Assembly (NCBI RefSeq): GCF_009789535.1
Contig: NZ_WSUT01000005.1
Location: 1,017,001-1,081,000, forward strand
From: Sphingomonas carotinifaciens
GTDB taxonomy: Bacteria; Pseudomonadota; Alphaproteobacteria; Sphingomonadales; Sphingomonadaceae
Reading direction: 5' to 3'
DNA: 64,000 nucleotides
Program-made: the position numbers and the translations under genes
In this document: piece after piece, positions 36,332 through 45,240 of the stretch
How the letters are laid out: each line of letters starts with the position of its first letter
How positions within the stretch are numbered: position 1 is the first letter of the stretch
Notes under the pieces: generated by a model
Told to the model about the DNA's origin: nothing
Databases searched by the model: none
Seen by the model: only the letters and a program-made list of their open reading frames with translations

Positions 36332-38152
36332 ATGCCTCCGATCGATCCCACTACGGCGAGCCAGCAAGAGCGGCCGCTGATCCCCACGCTGCGCCGGTTC
36401 CTGCCCTATCTCTGGCCCGCGGGCGAGCCGGGAATGAAGGTGCGGATCGCCGGGGCGATGCTGCTCGTGCTGGCTTCCAAGCTCGTGCAGGTGCTGGGTG
36501 CTGCCTACACGCTGAAGTTTGCCGTCGACCGGATGGCGGGGGGCGACCGGTCGGTCGTCACTCTGGTGATCCTGCTGGTCGTTGCCTATGCGGCGTCGCG
36601 CTTTGCCTCGACGTTGTTCGACAATCTGCGCAATGCGGTGTTCGAGCGGGTGGGGCAGGATGCGACGCGGCGGCTGGCGGCGGACGTGTTCCGGCACCTG
36701 CACCGCCTGTCGCTGCGCTTCCATCTGGAGCGGCGTACGGGTGCGGTGACCAAGGTGGTGGAGCGCGGCACCAAGAGCATCGATACGATGCTGTATTTCC
36801 TGCTGTTCAACATCGCGCCGACGGTGCTGGAACTGGCGCTGGTGCTGGGCATCTTCGCGCGCAGCTTCGGCGGGTGGCTGGTGGTCGCGACGATCGCGAC
36901 GGTGGTGCTCTACATCGCCTTCACCCGCAAGGTGACCGACTGGCGCAACCATCTGCGCACGCGGATGAACGACCTGGATACGGGCGCGGTGGCGCACGCG
37001 GTCGACTCGCTGCTCAATTTCGAGACGGTGAAATATTTCAACGCCGAGGAGCGCGAGGCGCGGCGGTACGAGAATGCCGTTGCCGCCTATGCGCGGGCGG
37101 CGACCAAATCCGAAAATTCGCTGGCGTGGCTGAACATCGGACAGGCGCTGATCACCAACGCGCTGCTCGGCTTCGGCATGGGCTATGTTGCCTGGGGGTG
37201 GAGCCGGGGAACGGCATCGGCCGGCGACGTGGTATTCGTCTCGACACTGCTCGCGCAATTGTTCCGGCCGCTCGACCTCCTCGGCATGGTGTATCGCACG
37301 ATCCGGCAGGGGGTGCTGGACATGGGCGCCATGTTCGACCTGATCGATACCGGCGCGGAGGTGCGCGACATACCCGGCGCGCCGGCGCTGGCGGTCGGCG
37401 CGGGCCATGTGCGGTTCGAGCAGGTCAGGTTCGGCTATGAAGAAGGGCGACCGATCCTGGACGGGCTGGACCTCGACGTGCCGGCGGGAACGACCTGCGC
37501 GGTGGTGGGACCATCGGGGGCGGGCAAGTCGACGCTCGCACGGTTGATGTACCGGTTCTACGATGTGGATGGCGGGCGCATTCTGATCGACGGGCAGGAC
37601 CTCGCGGCGGTGACGCAGGCGAGCTTGCGTGCCGCGATCGGGATCGTGCCGCAGGACACGGTGCTGTTCAACGACACGATCGGGTATAATATCGGCTATG
37701 GCCGCGAGGGCGCGAGCGCGGAAGAGATTGCGCACGCGGCCAGGGGCGCGGCGATCGCTGGGTTCATCGAGCGGCAACCGGACGGTTACGACACGCGCGT
37801 CGGCGAGCGCGGGTTGAAGCTGTCGGGCGGCGAGAAGCAGCGCGTGGCGATCGCGCGCACGCTGCTGAAGAACCCGCCGATCCTGATCCTGGACGAGGCG
37901 ACCAGCGCGCTGGACAGCCGCACCGAGGGCGACATCCTGGAAACGCTGGAGGCGGTGGAACGCGGGCGCACGACGATCGTGATCGCGCACCGCCTGTCCA
38001 CCGTGGTCAAAGCGGACCAGATCATCGTGCTCGACGGCGGCCGCGTCGCCGAGCGCGGCACGCACGGCGAGTTGCTGCGCCGGGATGGCCTTTATGCCGA
38101 GATGTGGGCACGTCAGGCCGCCGAGCGCGAGGAAGCGCTGGCGGCGGAGTGA
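36332..38152 (+). CDS. Atm1-type ABC exporter
   Basis: 606-residue half-transporter with a fused membrane and ATPase domain. Six helices lie within about 40-320, with an N-terminal TLRRFLPYLWPAGEPG typical of Atm1 relatives. The ATPase has Walker A GPSGAGKST, signature LSGGEKQRVAIAR, Walker B ILILDEATSALD and the switch His in VIAHRL. Length and N-terminus resemble the Novosphingobium enzyme that exports glutathione conjugates and heavy-metal complexes; that substrate is inference. ATG 36332 lies 69 bases after repeat 3b. Confidence 0.92.
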   Translation: MPPIDPTTASQQERPLIPTLRRFLPYLWPAGEPGMKVRIAGAMLLVLASKLVQVLGAAYTLKFAVDRMAGGDRSVVTLVILLVVAYAASRFASTLFDNLRNAVFERVGQDATRRLAADVFRHLHRLSLRFHLERRTGAVTKVVERGTKSIDTMLYFLLFNIAPTVLELALVLGIFARSFGGWLVVATIATVVLYIAFTRKVTDWRNHLRTRMNDLDTGAVAHAVDSLLNFETVKYFNAEEREARRYENAVAAYARAATKSENSLAWLNIGQALITNALLGFGMGYVAWGWSRGTASAGDVVFVSTLLAQLFRPLDLLGMVYRTIRQGVLDMGAMFDLIDTGAEVRDIPGAPALAVGAGHVRFEQVRFGYEEGRPILDGLDLDVPAGTTCAVVGPSGAGKSTLARLMYRFYDVDGGRILIDGQDLAAVTQASLRAAIGIVPQDTVLFNDTIGYNIGYGREGASAEEIAHAARGAAIAGFIERQPDGYDTRVGERGLKLSGGEKQRVAIARTLLKNPPILILDEATSALDSRTEGDILETLEAVERGRTTIVIAHRLSTVVKADQIIVLDGGRVAERGTHGELLRRDGLYAEMWARQAAEREEALAAE

Positions 38153-38160
38153 CGGGCGCG

Positions 38161-39972
38161 ATGCCCTCGACCTGTGGCGACAGGTCCACTACATCGCCGG
38201 CGATGGCGGTCGATCCCCTTCCCACACTGCAGCGCGTGTTCGGCTATCCGGCGTTTCGCGGCGTCCAGGCCGATGTGGTCGGCCGGGTACTGGCGGGCGA
38301 GCGCACGCTGGCGGTGATGCCGACGGGCGCGGGCAAGTCGCTCTGTTACCAATTGCCCTCAGTCATGATGGACGGGTGCTGCGTCGTGGTCAGCCCGCTG
38401 ATCGCGCTGATGCACGACCAGTTGCGCGCGGCCGAGGCGGTCGGCATCCGCGCGGCGACGCTGACCTCGGTCGACCAGAACCGGGCGGAGACGGTGGCGC
38501 GCTTCCGCGACGGGCAGCTCGACCTGCTCTATGTCGCGCCCGAGCGTGCCTCCGCGATGCATTTCCGCGAGTTGCTGGGCAGCGCGAAGCTGAGCCTGTT
38601 CGCGATCGACGAGGCGCACTGCGTCAGCGAATGGGGGCATGATTTCCGGCCCGACTACCGCCTGCTCGAACCGCTGATGGATGCGTTTCCGGACGTGCCG
38701 CGCCTGGCGCTGACCGCGACGGCGGATGCGCACACTCGCGCCGACATCGCCAAGCAGCTGGGCATCCCGGAAGAGGGGATGATCGTCTCCGGCTTCGACC
38801 GGCCCAACATCCGCTATGCGATCAGCCCCAAGGCGAACGTCAACGTGCAGATTGCCCGGCTGGTGGCGGAAACGCGTGGGCCGGGCATCGTCTATGCGCA
38901 GACGCGCGCGGCGACCGAGAAGTTGGCGGAGGCGCTGGGGCGGACCGGGCGGCCGGTGCGCGCCTATCATGCGGGGCTGGACCCGGCGGTGCGCGCGAAG
39001 AATCAGGCGGATTTCGTCGCATCCGAAGACATGGTGATCTGCGCCACCGTCGCGTTCGGCATGGGGATCGACAAGCCCGACGTCCGTTTCGTCGCGCATG
39101 CCGGCCTGCCCAAATCGATCGAGGCCTATTATCAGGAAACGGGCCGCGCCGGGCGTGACGGCGACCCCTCCGTCGCGCATCTGTTCTGGGGCGCGGAGGA
39201 TTTTGCTCGGGCGCGGCAGCGCATGGCCGAGGTGGAGCCCGAGCGGCAGGCCGGGGAGCGGGCGCGGCTGGCGGCGCTGGGGGCATTGGTGGAGACGGGC
39301 GGATGCCGCCGCCGCATCCTGCTGCGCCATTTCGGCGAGGAGCTGGCCGAGGATTGCGGCAATTGCGATAACTGCCTGGGATCGCCCGACGCGGTGGACG
39401 CGACGACGACGGCGCAGAAGTTTCTCTCGGCGGTGTTTCGCACCGGGCAGATGTTCGGCGCGGGCTATATCGAGCAGGTGCTGACCGGCCAGTCGACCGA
39501 ACGCAGCCTGATGAACGGGCATGAGGCGCTGTCGGTGTGGAACATCATCGATGGCGACGAGCTGGCGCTGGTGAAGCCGGTGCACCGTGCGCTGCTGCTG
39601 CGCGATGCGCTGCGCACCAATCCGCATGGCGGGCTGGAGTTCGGGCCGGCGGCGAGGGCGTTGCTGAAGGGCGAGGCGCGGTTGTCGCTGGTGATCCCGC
39701 CCAAGCGCGAGCGCAAGGGCCGGCGCGCGGCGACGGCGGCGTCCGACCCGGCGGACAATCCGCTGTTCGAGGCGCTGCGCGCGAAGCGGCGCGAGCTGGC
39801 GCAGGCGGCGGGTGTGCCCCCCTATGTCATCTTTCACGATTCGGTACTGCGCGACATGGCGGCGCAGAAGCCGGCCGATCGCACCGCGCTGTCGATGCTG
39901 ACGGGCGTCGGCGCGCGCAAGCTGGATGCTTATGGCGACGCGTTTCTGGACGTGATCCGCGAGGCGGCCTGA
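38161..39972 (+). CDS. recQ: ATP-dependent DNA helicase RecQ
   Basis: 3'-5' helicase for recombination and replication-fork repair. 603 residues. Walker A is MPTGAGKSLCYQLP (56-60 for GAGKS), motif II FAIDEAHCVSEWGHDFRPDY, and motif VI YYQETGRAGRDG. The RecQ zinc site is seen in CRRRILLRHFGEELAEDCGNCDNC, followed by the winged-helix domain and an HRDC domain at the end (about 525-603). An in-frame ATG at 38203 starts closer to the conserved domain and is a good alternative. It begins nine bases after the ABC exporter stop. Confidence 0.95.
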   Translation: MPSTCGDRSTTSPAMAVDPLPTLQRVFGYPAFRGVQADVVGRVLAGERTLAVMPTGAGKSLCYQLPSVMMDGCCVVVSPLIALMHDQLRAAEAVGIRAATLTSVDQNRAETVARFRDGQLDLLYVAPERASAMHFRELLGSAKLSLFAIDEAHCVSEWGHDFRPDYRLLEPLMDAFPDVPRLALTATADAHTRADIAKQLGIPEEGMIVSGFDRPNIRYAISPKANVNVQIARLVAETRGPGIVYAQTRAATEKLAEALGRTGRPVRAYHAGLDPAVRAKNQADFVASEDMVICATVAFGMGIDKPDVRFVAHAGLPKSIEAYYQETGRAGRDGDPSVAHLFWGAEDFARARQRMAEVEPERQAGERARLAALGALVETGGCRRRILLRHFGEELAEDCGNCDNCLGSPDAVDATTTAQKFLSAVFRTGQMFGAGYIEQVLTGQSTERSLMNGHEALSVWNIIDGDELALVKPVHRALLLRDALRTNPHGGLEFGPAARALLKGEARLSLVIPPKRERKGRRAATAASDPADNPLFEALRAKRRELAQAAGVPPYVIFHDSVLRDMAAQKPADRTALSMLTGVGARKLDAYGDAFLDVIREAA

Positions 39973-40031
39973 TCGATCTTTCCTCCGCAGTGGCCGTTGC
40001 GGTGGAGCGGTCTGGCGACTAGGTGAACGGC

Positions 40032-40460
40032 ATGATCCGTGTGCTCAACGAAAGCGTCGCCGTCGCCCCCCAGATCGCGCCCGAGGACGTGGCCGCGATC
40101 AAGGCCGCGGGCTATGTCGCGATCGTCAACAACCGCCCCGATGGCGAGCAGCCCGGCCAGCCGACCGGCGATGCGATCCGCGCCGCCGCGGAGGATCACG
40201 GCCTCGCCTATACCGCGATTCCGGTGGGGCAGGGCGGCTTCAGCCACGAGATGGTGGACGAGATGGCCGCGGCGCTGGTCGCCGCCGATGGTCCGGTTCT
40301 GGCCTATTGCCGGTCGGGCACGCGCAGTTGCAATCTGTGGGCGCTGGCCGCCGCCAAGGCGGGGCGCAATCCCGACTTGTTGGTGCGGCAGGCGGAGGAC
40401 GCCGGATACGACCTGTCGGGCCTCAAGCCGACGCTGGACATGCTCGCGAGCGGAAAATGA
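40032..40460 (+). CDS. TIGR01244-type sulphur transferase / phosphatase-like protein
   Basis: 142 residues with the pattern of TIGR01244 (beta-lactamase hydrolase-like) proteins: IRVLNESVAVAPQIAPEDV at the start, VNNRPDGEQPGQP, and an active-site loop LAYCRSGTRSCNLWAL with the nucleophilic Cys and P-loop Arg. These resemble dual-specificity phosphatases and are linked to sulphide metabolism. ATG 40032 has AGGTGA five bases upstream; an in-frame GTG at 40023 is possible. The stop overlaps the next gene (ATGA). Confidence 0.88.
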   Translation: MIRVLNESVAVAPQIAPEDVAAIKAAGYVAIVNNRPDGEQPGQPTGDAIRAAAEDHGLAYTAIPVGQGGFSHEMVDEMAAALVAADGPVLAYCRSGTRSCNLWALAAAKAGRNPDLLVRQAEDAGYDLSGLKPTLDMLASGK

Positions 40461-40852
40461 GCCTGATTGCGATCGGCGCGGGCAGCGCGGCGGGAATCGT
40501 CGTGCTGGCCGGTGTCGGGTGGCTGATCGTCGCCAAACGTCGCGATCCCAAGGTGGGCACGCCGGAGGATGCGGCGGCGGCGGCGGAAGGCGCCTTGTCG
40601 GGCTTCGCGGTGGCCGGGGCGGTCGTCGGTGCGGACGGGCTGGGTGCGCTGGCGGTGGCGACCGATGGGCGCGTCGCGGCGATCAAGCGGCGCGGCAAGG
40701 CAATCGCGGTGCGCGAGGTGCCGTGGACCGTGGTGCGCGCGACGCCGGATGGGATCGTGGTGGAAACCGGTGACGGCTTCGGGCCGGTGTCGCTCGCTGG
40801 GGTCAATGCGCTGGATATTCGGCGGCTGGCGCCGAAAATGGCGCGGATTTGA
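40457..40852 (+). CDS. Small membrane-anchored hypothetical protein
   Basis: 131 residues. One N-terminal helix (about 5-25, GAGSAAGIVVLAGVGWLIVAK) is followed by a soluble domain of beta-rich character (about 50-131), including ALAVATDGRVAAIKRRGKAIAVREV. No family recognised. Translationally coupled to the TIGR01244 protein, so probably related in role. A family 2 repeat follows its stop. Confidence 0.65.
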   Translation: MSLIAIGAGSAAGIVVLAGVGWLIVAKRRDPKVGTPEDAAAAAEGALSGFAVAGAVVGADGLGALAVATDGRVAAIKRRGKAIAVREVPWTVVRATPDGIVVETGDGFGPVSLAGVNALDIRRLAPKMARI

Positions 40853-40860
40853 GGTGAGGT

Positions 40861-41008
40861 CACCCTCTCCCCCTTGGGAGAGGGAGGGGACCCGCGGCAT
40901 CAGCCGTGGGGAGGGTGAGGGGGCGCCAAGCAGCGCATCGTCCGCGGCACCCCTCACCCTCCCACCGCTTGCGCGGCGGGGCCCTCCCTCTCCCCGGAGG
41001 GGAGAGGG
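40861..41008. repeat. Family 2 C/G-rich paired hairpin repeat (copy 2)
   Basis: Two copies of the unit face each other: ccctctcccccttgggagaggg on the left and CCCTCTCCCC GGA GGGGAGAGGG on the right, with GGGAGGGTGAGGG matched by CCCTCACCCTCCC in between. The whole 148 bases can fold as hairpins or as one large palindrome. It lies between convergent genes (the 131-residue protein and cfa). Confidence 0.85.
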
Positions 41009-41013
41009 ACTAC

Positions 41014-42240
41014 TTACCCCCGCAAACGGCGTTCTTCCTCGAACATATAGTCGCGGGTGACAGGGACGGAGAGGCGGCTGCGGGTGAGCTGGACCTGGTA
41101 GTTGCACAGGCCGCCGTTGCGGAAGGCGGCGCCTGCGCCCGCCAGGTAGAAGGTCCACATGCGGAAGAAGCGTTCGTCGTAAAGCGCGACGATCTCGTCA
41201 CGCGCGGCCATGGCGCGGTCGTACCATTCGTCCAGCGTCCAGCCATAATGGCAGCGCAGCACCTCCACGTCGGTGAGGAAGAAGCGCAGGCCCTCATTGG
41301 CGCGGACAATCTCCGACAGGGCCGGATTGTAGCCGCCCGGGAAGATATATTTTGTCGTCCAGTCGTCGGTGACGCCGGGGCCGTTCAGCCGGCCGATGGT
41401 GTGCATCAGCATCACCCCGTCCGGGGTCAGCAGGTCGCGGCACTTGGTGAAGAAGGTGCGGTATTGCGGCGGGCCGACATGTTCGAACATGCCGACCGAG
41501 ACGATGCGGTCGAACTGCCCTTCCACCCGGCGATAGTCGATCAGCTCGAAGCGCACCTTGTCGGCGACACCGGCCGCCTCGGCACGGGCGCGGGCGACCT
41601 TCAACTGTTCTTCCGACAGGGTAACGCCGAGGACCTCCGCGCCGGTCTTCTCGTGCAGGTAGAGCGCAAGGCCACCCCAGCCGCAGCCGATGTCGAGGAC
41701 CTTGTGGCCGGGCTTCAGCGCCAGCTTGGCGGCGATATGCGCCTTCTTGTCGGCCTGCGCTTTTTCAAGGCTGTTCGACGGGTCTGTGTAATAGGCGCAG
41801 CTATATTGCCGGTCGGCGTCGAGGAAAAGTTCGTAGAGCTTGCCCGAGAGATCGTAGTGGTGGGCGACATTCTTCTTGGAGCGGCGCTCCATGTTGATGC
41901 GGTCGACGCGGTGCTTGACCGCGCCAAAGGCACGGACGGCGAGCGAGGGATTGAGGCGCTGGGCGCCATCCTCCCACTTGTCGTTCGCGGTCAGCAGCTC
42001 GACCAACTGGCGAACGTCGTCGCCCTCCACGGTCAGGCGGCCGTTCATATAGGTTTCGCCGGCAGCGAGCGCAGGATTGCGGACGATCTCGCCGGCGACG
42101 CGCGAGTCCATGAAGCGGATCGCGACGTCGGGGAAAGCGGGATCGGGGGTGCCGAAGGTCCGCGTCTTGCCATTATGGTGGGTGAGGGTGAGGCGGCCGC
42201 GCTTGACCGCTCGCGAAAGGAAAAGATCGATGAGCGCCAT
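41014..42240 (-). CDS. cfa: Cyclopropane-fatty-acyl-phospholipid synthase
   Basis: Uses SAM to convert unsaturated acyl chains of membrane lipids to cyclopropane chains. 408 residues. The N-terminal lipid-binding part has GETYMNGRLTVEGDD, then KKNVAHHYDLSGKLYELFLD and SCAYY, SAM motif I LDIGCGWGGLALYLHEKTG, and the family signature SVGMFEHVG. It starts 48 bases after the stop of the molybdoenzyme gene and may be transcribed with it. Confidence 0.94.
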   Translation of the reverse strand: MALIDLFLSRAVKRGRLTLTHHNGKTRTFGTPDPAFPDVAIRFMDSRVAGEIVRNPALAAGETYMNGRLTVEGDDVRQLVELLTANDKWEDGAQRLNPSLAVRAFGAVKHRVDRINMERRSKKNVAHHYDLSGKLYELFLDADRQYSCAYYTDPSNSLEKAQADKKAHIAAKLALKPGHKVLDIGCGWGGLALYLHEKTGAEVLGVTLSEEQLKVARARAEAAGVADKVRFELIDYRRVEGQFDRIVSVGMFEHVGPPQYRTFFTKCRDLLTPDGVMLMHTIGRLNGPGVTDDWTTKYIFPGGYNPALSEIVRANEGLRFFLTDVEVLRCHYGWTLDEWYDRAMAARDEIVALYDERFFRMWTFYLAGAGAAFRNGGLCNYQVQLTRSRLSVPVTRDYMFEEERRLRG

Positions 42241-42288
42241 GGCGGGCGTGCTACTGTCCGGGAGTGGGGTCAGGCAAGGGGTGCTGCC

Positions 42289-43032
42289 CTAAATACCTGC
42301 ATACCAATCATAATCGACATGATCCTCCCAGTAACCGCCCTTGCCGAGCCCGATGCCGTCCAGGGAGGCAACAGCATCGATCCGCATCAGATATTTGGCG
42401 TGCTTGTAGCCCAGCTGCCGCTCGACACGCAGGCGCAAAGGTGCCCCGTGCGCGACGTCGAGCATATGGCCGTTCATGCCCCAGGCGAGGATCGTCTGCG
42501 AGTGGAAGGCATCCACCATGTCGATCGATTCATAATAGGGGATGCCGCCGAACAGATCGGCGCAGTGGAAGACGACGTAGCGCGCCGAGCGGCGCACGCC
42601 CGCCGCCTTCAGCACGGTGCCGAGCAGCGGGCCGGTCCACTGGCCGATCGCGCTCCACCCCTCGACGCAATCGTGGCGGGTGATCTGGGTACGCGCGGGC
42701 ATCGTGCGGAGTTGGGCAAGCGTGAAGCGGCGCGGCGTATCGACGAGGCCGCCGACAGCCAGGCGCCAGTCGGCGAAATTGTTTTGCGCCAGTGCGGCAT
42801 ATTCGGGCGTGCCGGGATTGTGCGTGCCGTTGGCGCGAAAGATCGGCGACATCTGGTCGGGCCGGAATTCGGGCGCGAGCGCGGCGCGGTCGGACAGGGC
42901 GCGCTGGAGCCCGCGCTGCATATCCTCGCCGGCGAACAGGATCCGCCTTGCGGTGGGGTTCTGGACGACACGGTCGCAGCCGGCGAGAAGCAGGCCGGCG
43001 CCGCCGGTCAGGAGCGAGCGGCGGGCGATCAT
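42289..43032 (-). CDS. Molybdopterin-dependent oxidoreductase with Tat/lipoprotein signal
   Basis: 247 residues of the sulphite-oxidase/MsrP fold. The N-terminus is ARRSLLTGGAGLLLAGC: a twin-arginine start followed by a lipobox (Leu16-Ala17-Gly18-Cys19), so it is predicted to be exported folded through Tat and then lipid-anchored. The molybdenum-ligand Cys is 122 in TRHDCVEGWSAIGQWTG; other conserved parts are HCADLFGGIPYYESIDM and GAPLRLRVERQLGYKHAKYL. The start overlaps the cytochrome b gene (ATGA). Substrate unknown; methionine sulphoxide or sulphite are possibilities. Confidence 0.85.
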   Translation of the reverse strand: MIARRSLLTGGAGLLLAGCDRVVQNPTARRILFAGEDMQRGLQRALSDRAALAPEFRPDQMSPIFRANGTHNPGTPEYAALAQNNFADWRLAVGGLVDTPRRFTLAQLRTMPARTQITRHDCVEGWSAIGQWTGPLLGTVLKAAGVRRSARYVVFHCADLFGGIPYYESIDMVDAFHSQTILAWGMNGHMLDVAHGAPLRLRVERQLGYKHAKYLMRIDAVASLDGIGLGKGGYWEDHVDYDWYAGI

Positions 43033-43748
43033 TCGGCGGGCACCCGCCAGCGGCCGGTGATCATCGACCGCATCTCGTTGCCCACACCGGCGAGGATGAC
43101 GAGCGCGAGATGGACCACGGTGAACAGGCCGATCGCCACCGCGGCGATGAAGTGGATCGATCGCGCCGACTGTCGCCCGCCGAACACCTCCAGCAGCCAG
43201 GGCCAGGCCGCGTTCATCGCGGGGGACAGCGCGATGCCGGTGAAGATGGCGAGGGGCAAGGCAAGAAAGAGGATCGCGACATAGCTGAGCTTTTGAAAGA
43301 GGTTGTAGTCGCGCGGGGAGTCGGGATCGTGGAAGCGGAGCGCCAGGTGGCGGCGCAGGTCGGCGAGAAGGTGGCGGGGGCGCAGCTCGGTTCGCCGCAC
43401 GCGCAGGTCGCGGGCGAAATGGCGGTTGAGGAGGCTGGCGATCATGAAGGCGAGCAGGCCGAAGCCCAGCACGATCGCGAAGAACAGGTGCCAGCGGCGC
43501 GAAATGGCGAGGTTGTAGTTGGCGGGAATGGTGATCCACGCGGGAAAGCGCGGCAGTTGCGCCCAGGCATGATCGAAATTGGCGCCGTATCGCCCCCAGT
43601 AGAGTCGGGGATGCGCGTTCGATATGCCGAGGCCGGAGCCGAGCAGGATCAGTACCGCGACCGCGTTCACCCAGTGCCAGAGCCGCGTCGCCAGCCGGTG
43701 GCGCCGAACCACCTGGGGGATGACATGGGGGCCGGTATCGCTGTCCAT
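43029..43748 (-). CDS. Cytochrome b/b6-type membrane electron-transfer protein
   Basis: 239 residues with four main hydrophobic helices. Likely haem-ligating histidines are in LATRLWHWVNA, SRRWHLFFAI, and SIHFIAAVAIGLFTVVHLALV, a four-histidine pattern of cytochrome b561-like subunits. Its overlap with the molybdoenzyme gene argues that it carries electrons between the quinone pool and that enzyme. ATG 43748 gives a sensible cytoplasmic start; the gene diverges from the flavin reductase 23 bases away. Confidence 0.85.
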   Translation of the reverse strand: MDSDTGPHVIPQVVRRHRLATRLWHWVNAVAVLILLGSGLGISNAHPRLYWGRYGANFDHAWAQLPRFPAWITIPANYNLAISRRWHLFFAIVLGFGLLAFMIASLLNRHFARDLRVRRTELRPRHLLADLRRHLALRFHDPDSPRDYNLFQKLSYVAILFLALPLAIFTGIALSPAMNAAWPWLLEVFGGRQSARSIHFIAAVAIGLFTVVHLALVILAGVGNEMRSMITGRWRVPAE

Positions 43749-43771
43749 CGCATCCGTGTAGCAGCAAAGCC

Positions 43772-44386
43772 ATGACGACCGCATGGCATTTCTACGAACC
43801 CGCGCAGGGGCATGGGCTGGCGCATGATCCGTTGAACGCGATCGTGGCACCGCGGCCGATCGGCTGGATCGGTAGCGTCTCGGCAAGCGGCGTGCGCAAT
43901 CTGGCGCCGTACAGCTTCTTCAACCTGCTGGCCTATCGCCCGCCACTGCTGGGATTTTCGTCGCAGGGGTGGAAGGATTCGGTCGACAATATCGCAGCGA
44001 CCGGCGTGTTCACCTGGAACCTGGCGACGCGGGACCTGGCCGAGGCGATGAATGCCAGCGCGGCGGTCGCCGCGCCGGAGGTGGACGAGTTCGCGCTGGC
44101 CGGGCTGGAGGTCGCGGGCGGCCGGATGGTGGATGCGCCGCGGGTGGCGGCCGCGCCGGTCAGCTTCGAATGCCGGCTGACCCAGTTGATCCGTCTGGAG
44201 ACGAAGGAGGGCGAACCAATCGACCAGTGGCTGGTGATCGGCGAGGCGGTGGGCATCCATATCGACGCCGCGATGATCGAGGACGGGGTGTACCAGACGA
44301 CGCGGGCGCGGCCGATCCTGCGCGGGGGCGGGCCGAGCGACTATTTCGAGCCGGGTGCGCCGTTCCACATGCGTCGGCCGGGCTGA
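43772..44386 (+). CDS. Flavin reductase-like domain protein
   Basis: 204 residues with an FMN-binding split-barrel. Typical are VAPRPIGWIGSVSASGVRNLAPYSFFN near the start, PPLLGFSSQGWKDSVDNI, and a conserved NLATRDLAEAMN. Proteins of this type bind FMN and may reduce flavin or act as oxidoreductases on small substrates. Its end meets the end of the TauE/SafE gene with one base between. Divergent from the cytochrome b gene; a functional link is possible but unproven. Confidence 0.87.
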   Translation: MTTAWHFYEPAQGHGLAHDPLNAIVAPRPIGWIGSVSASGVRNLAPYSFFNLLAYRPPLLGFSSQGWKDSVDNIAATGVFTWNLATRDLAEAMNASAAVAAPEVDEFALAGLEVAGGRMVDAPRVAAAPVSFECRLTQLIRLETKEGEPIDQWLVIGEAVGIHIDAAMIEDGVYQTTRARPILRGGGPSDYFEPGAPFHMRRPG

Positions 44387-44387
44387 C

Positions 44388-45146
44388 TCAGGTGTAGGCC
44401 CGGTAGAAGAAGACGATGGTCGTCACCGCGGTGATCAGCAGCGTCCAGCCGCGGATCAGGCCGGGCGACAGCCGCTGACCGACCCGCGCGCCCAGCCAGC
44501 CGCCAAGGACCGCGCCCAGCAGCATCGGCACGCAGGCATGCCAGCGCACCATGCCGGACAGCACGAAGATCAGCGTCGCGGCGGCATTGGCCATCGCCAG
44601 CATCAGCGTGCGCGGCGCCATCATCTGGTGCGGCGCGGCACCCGCCAGCAGCCCATAGGTCGCGGTCATCATCAGCCCGACGCCGCCGCCGAAATAGCCG
44701 CCATAGATGCCCAGCATCCCCTGCGCCGCGATCAGGGTGCGCGGGCCGATCGTGGTGCGCGCCTGCAGCCAGACCGCGGCGCGCGGGCCGATGCCGATCG
44801 CCAGGGTCGCGACGAGCAGCAGCCAGGGGATGACGATGTCGAACACCCGCGTCGGGGTGGAGACGAGCAGCAGGCTGCCGACGATGCCGCCGACAAAGGT
44901 GACCGCGCTGAGCAGGCGCACCGACAGGCCGCCGAGTGGCGCCAGGCCATGGCGGTAGGTCCAGGCACTGGCGATCGCGCCGGGTTGCAACGCGACGTTG
45001 GAGGTGGCGTTGGCGATGGGGGAGGGCAGGCCGAGCGCGATCAGGGTCGGCATGGTGGCAAAGGTGCCGCCGCCGGCCAGTGCGTTCATCGCGCCCCCGA
45101 GCAGGCCGGCAGCGGCGGCGAGGACGGCGGCTTCGATCACGGTCAT
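44388..45146 (-). CDS. TauE/SafE family (TSUP) membrane transporter
   Basis: 252 residues with about eight hydrophobic helices. The family repeat motif is visible twice: LGGAMNALAGGGTFATMPTLIALG near the N-terminus, and GIYGGYFGGGVGLMMTATY in the middle. Members export sulphite, sulphoacetate or related organosulphur anions. It could serve the nearby molybdoenzyme if that handles sulphite, but this is inference. Starts alone at 45146. Confidence 0.9.
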   Translation of the reverse strand: MTVIEAAVLAAAAGLLGGAMNALAGGGTFATMPTLIALGLPSPIANATSNVALQPGAIASAWTYRHGLAPLGGLSVRLLSAVTFVGGIVGSLLLVSTPTRVFDIVIPWLLLVATLAIGIGPRAAVWLQARTTIGPRTLIAAQGMLGIYGGYFGGGVGLMMTATYGLLAGAAPHQMMAPRTLMLAMANAAATLIFVLSGMVRWHACVPMLLGAVLGGWLGARVGQRLSPGLIRGWTLLITAVTTIVFFYRAYT

Positions 45147-45240
45147 GCGCGCCCGAGTGGGGCGTTATCGGACGGCGCGCAAGGGGGCATGGCCGACCCA
45201 GCACCACTCTCCCCGAATGGGAAGAGTGGGTTATGGGAGG

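Noticed and set aside
35948..38065. 705-codon minus-strand open frame over the repeats and ABC exporter
   Set aside because: It crosses non-coding repeats and is antisense to a complete ABC exporter; no start site or recognisable domain.
43033..43773. Upstream extension of the molybdoenzyme frame into a 494-residue fusion
   Set aside because: The extra part is antisense-type composition in another frame of the cytochrome b gene, which has clear haem histidines; the Tat/lipobox start at 43032 is convincing.
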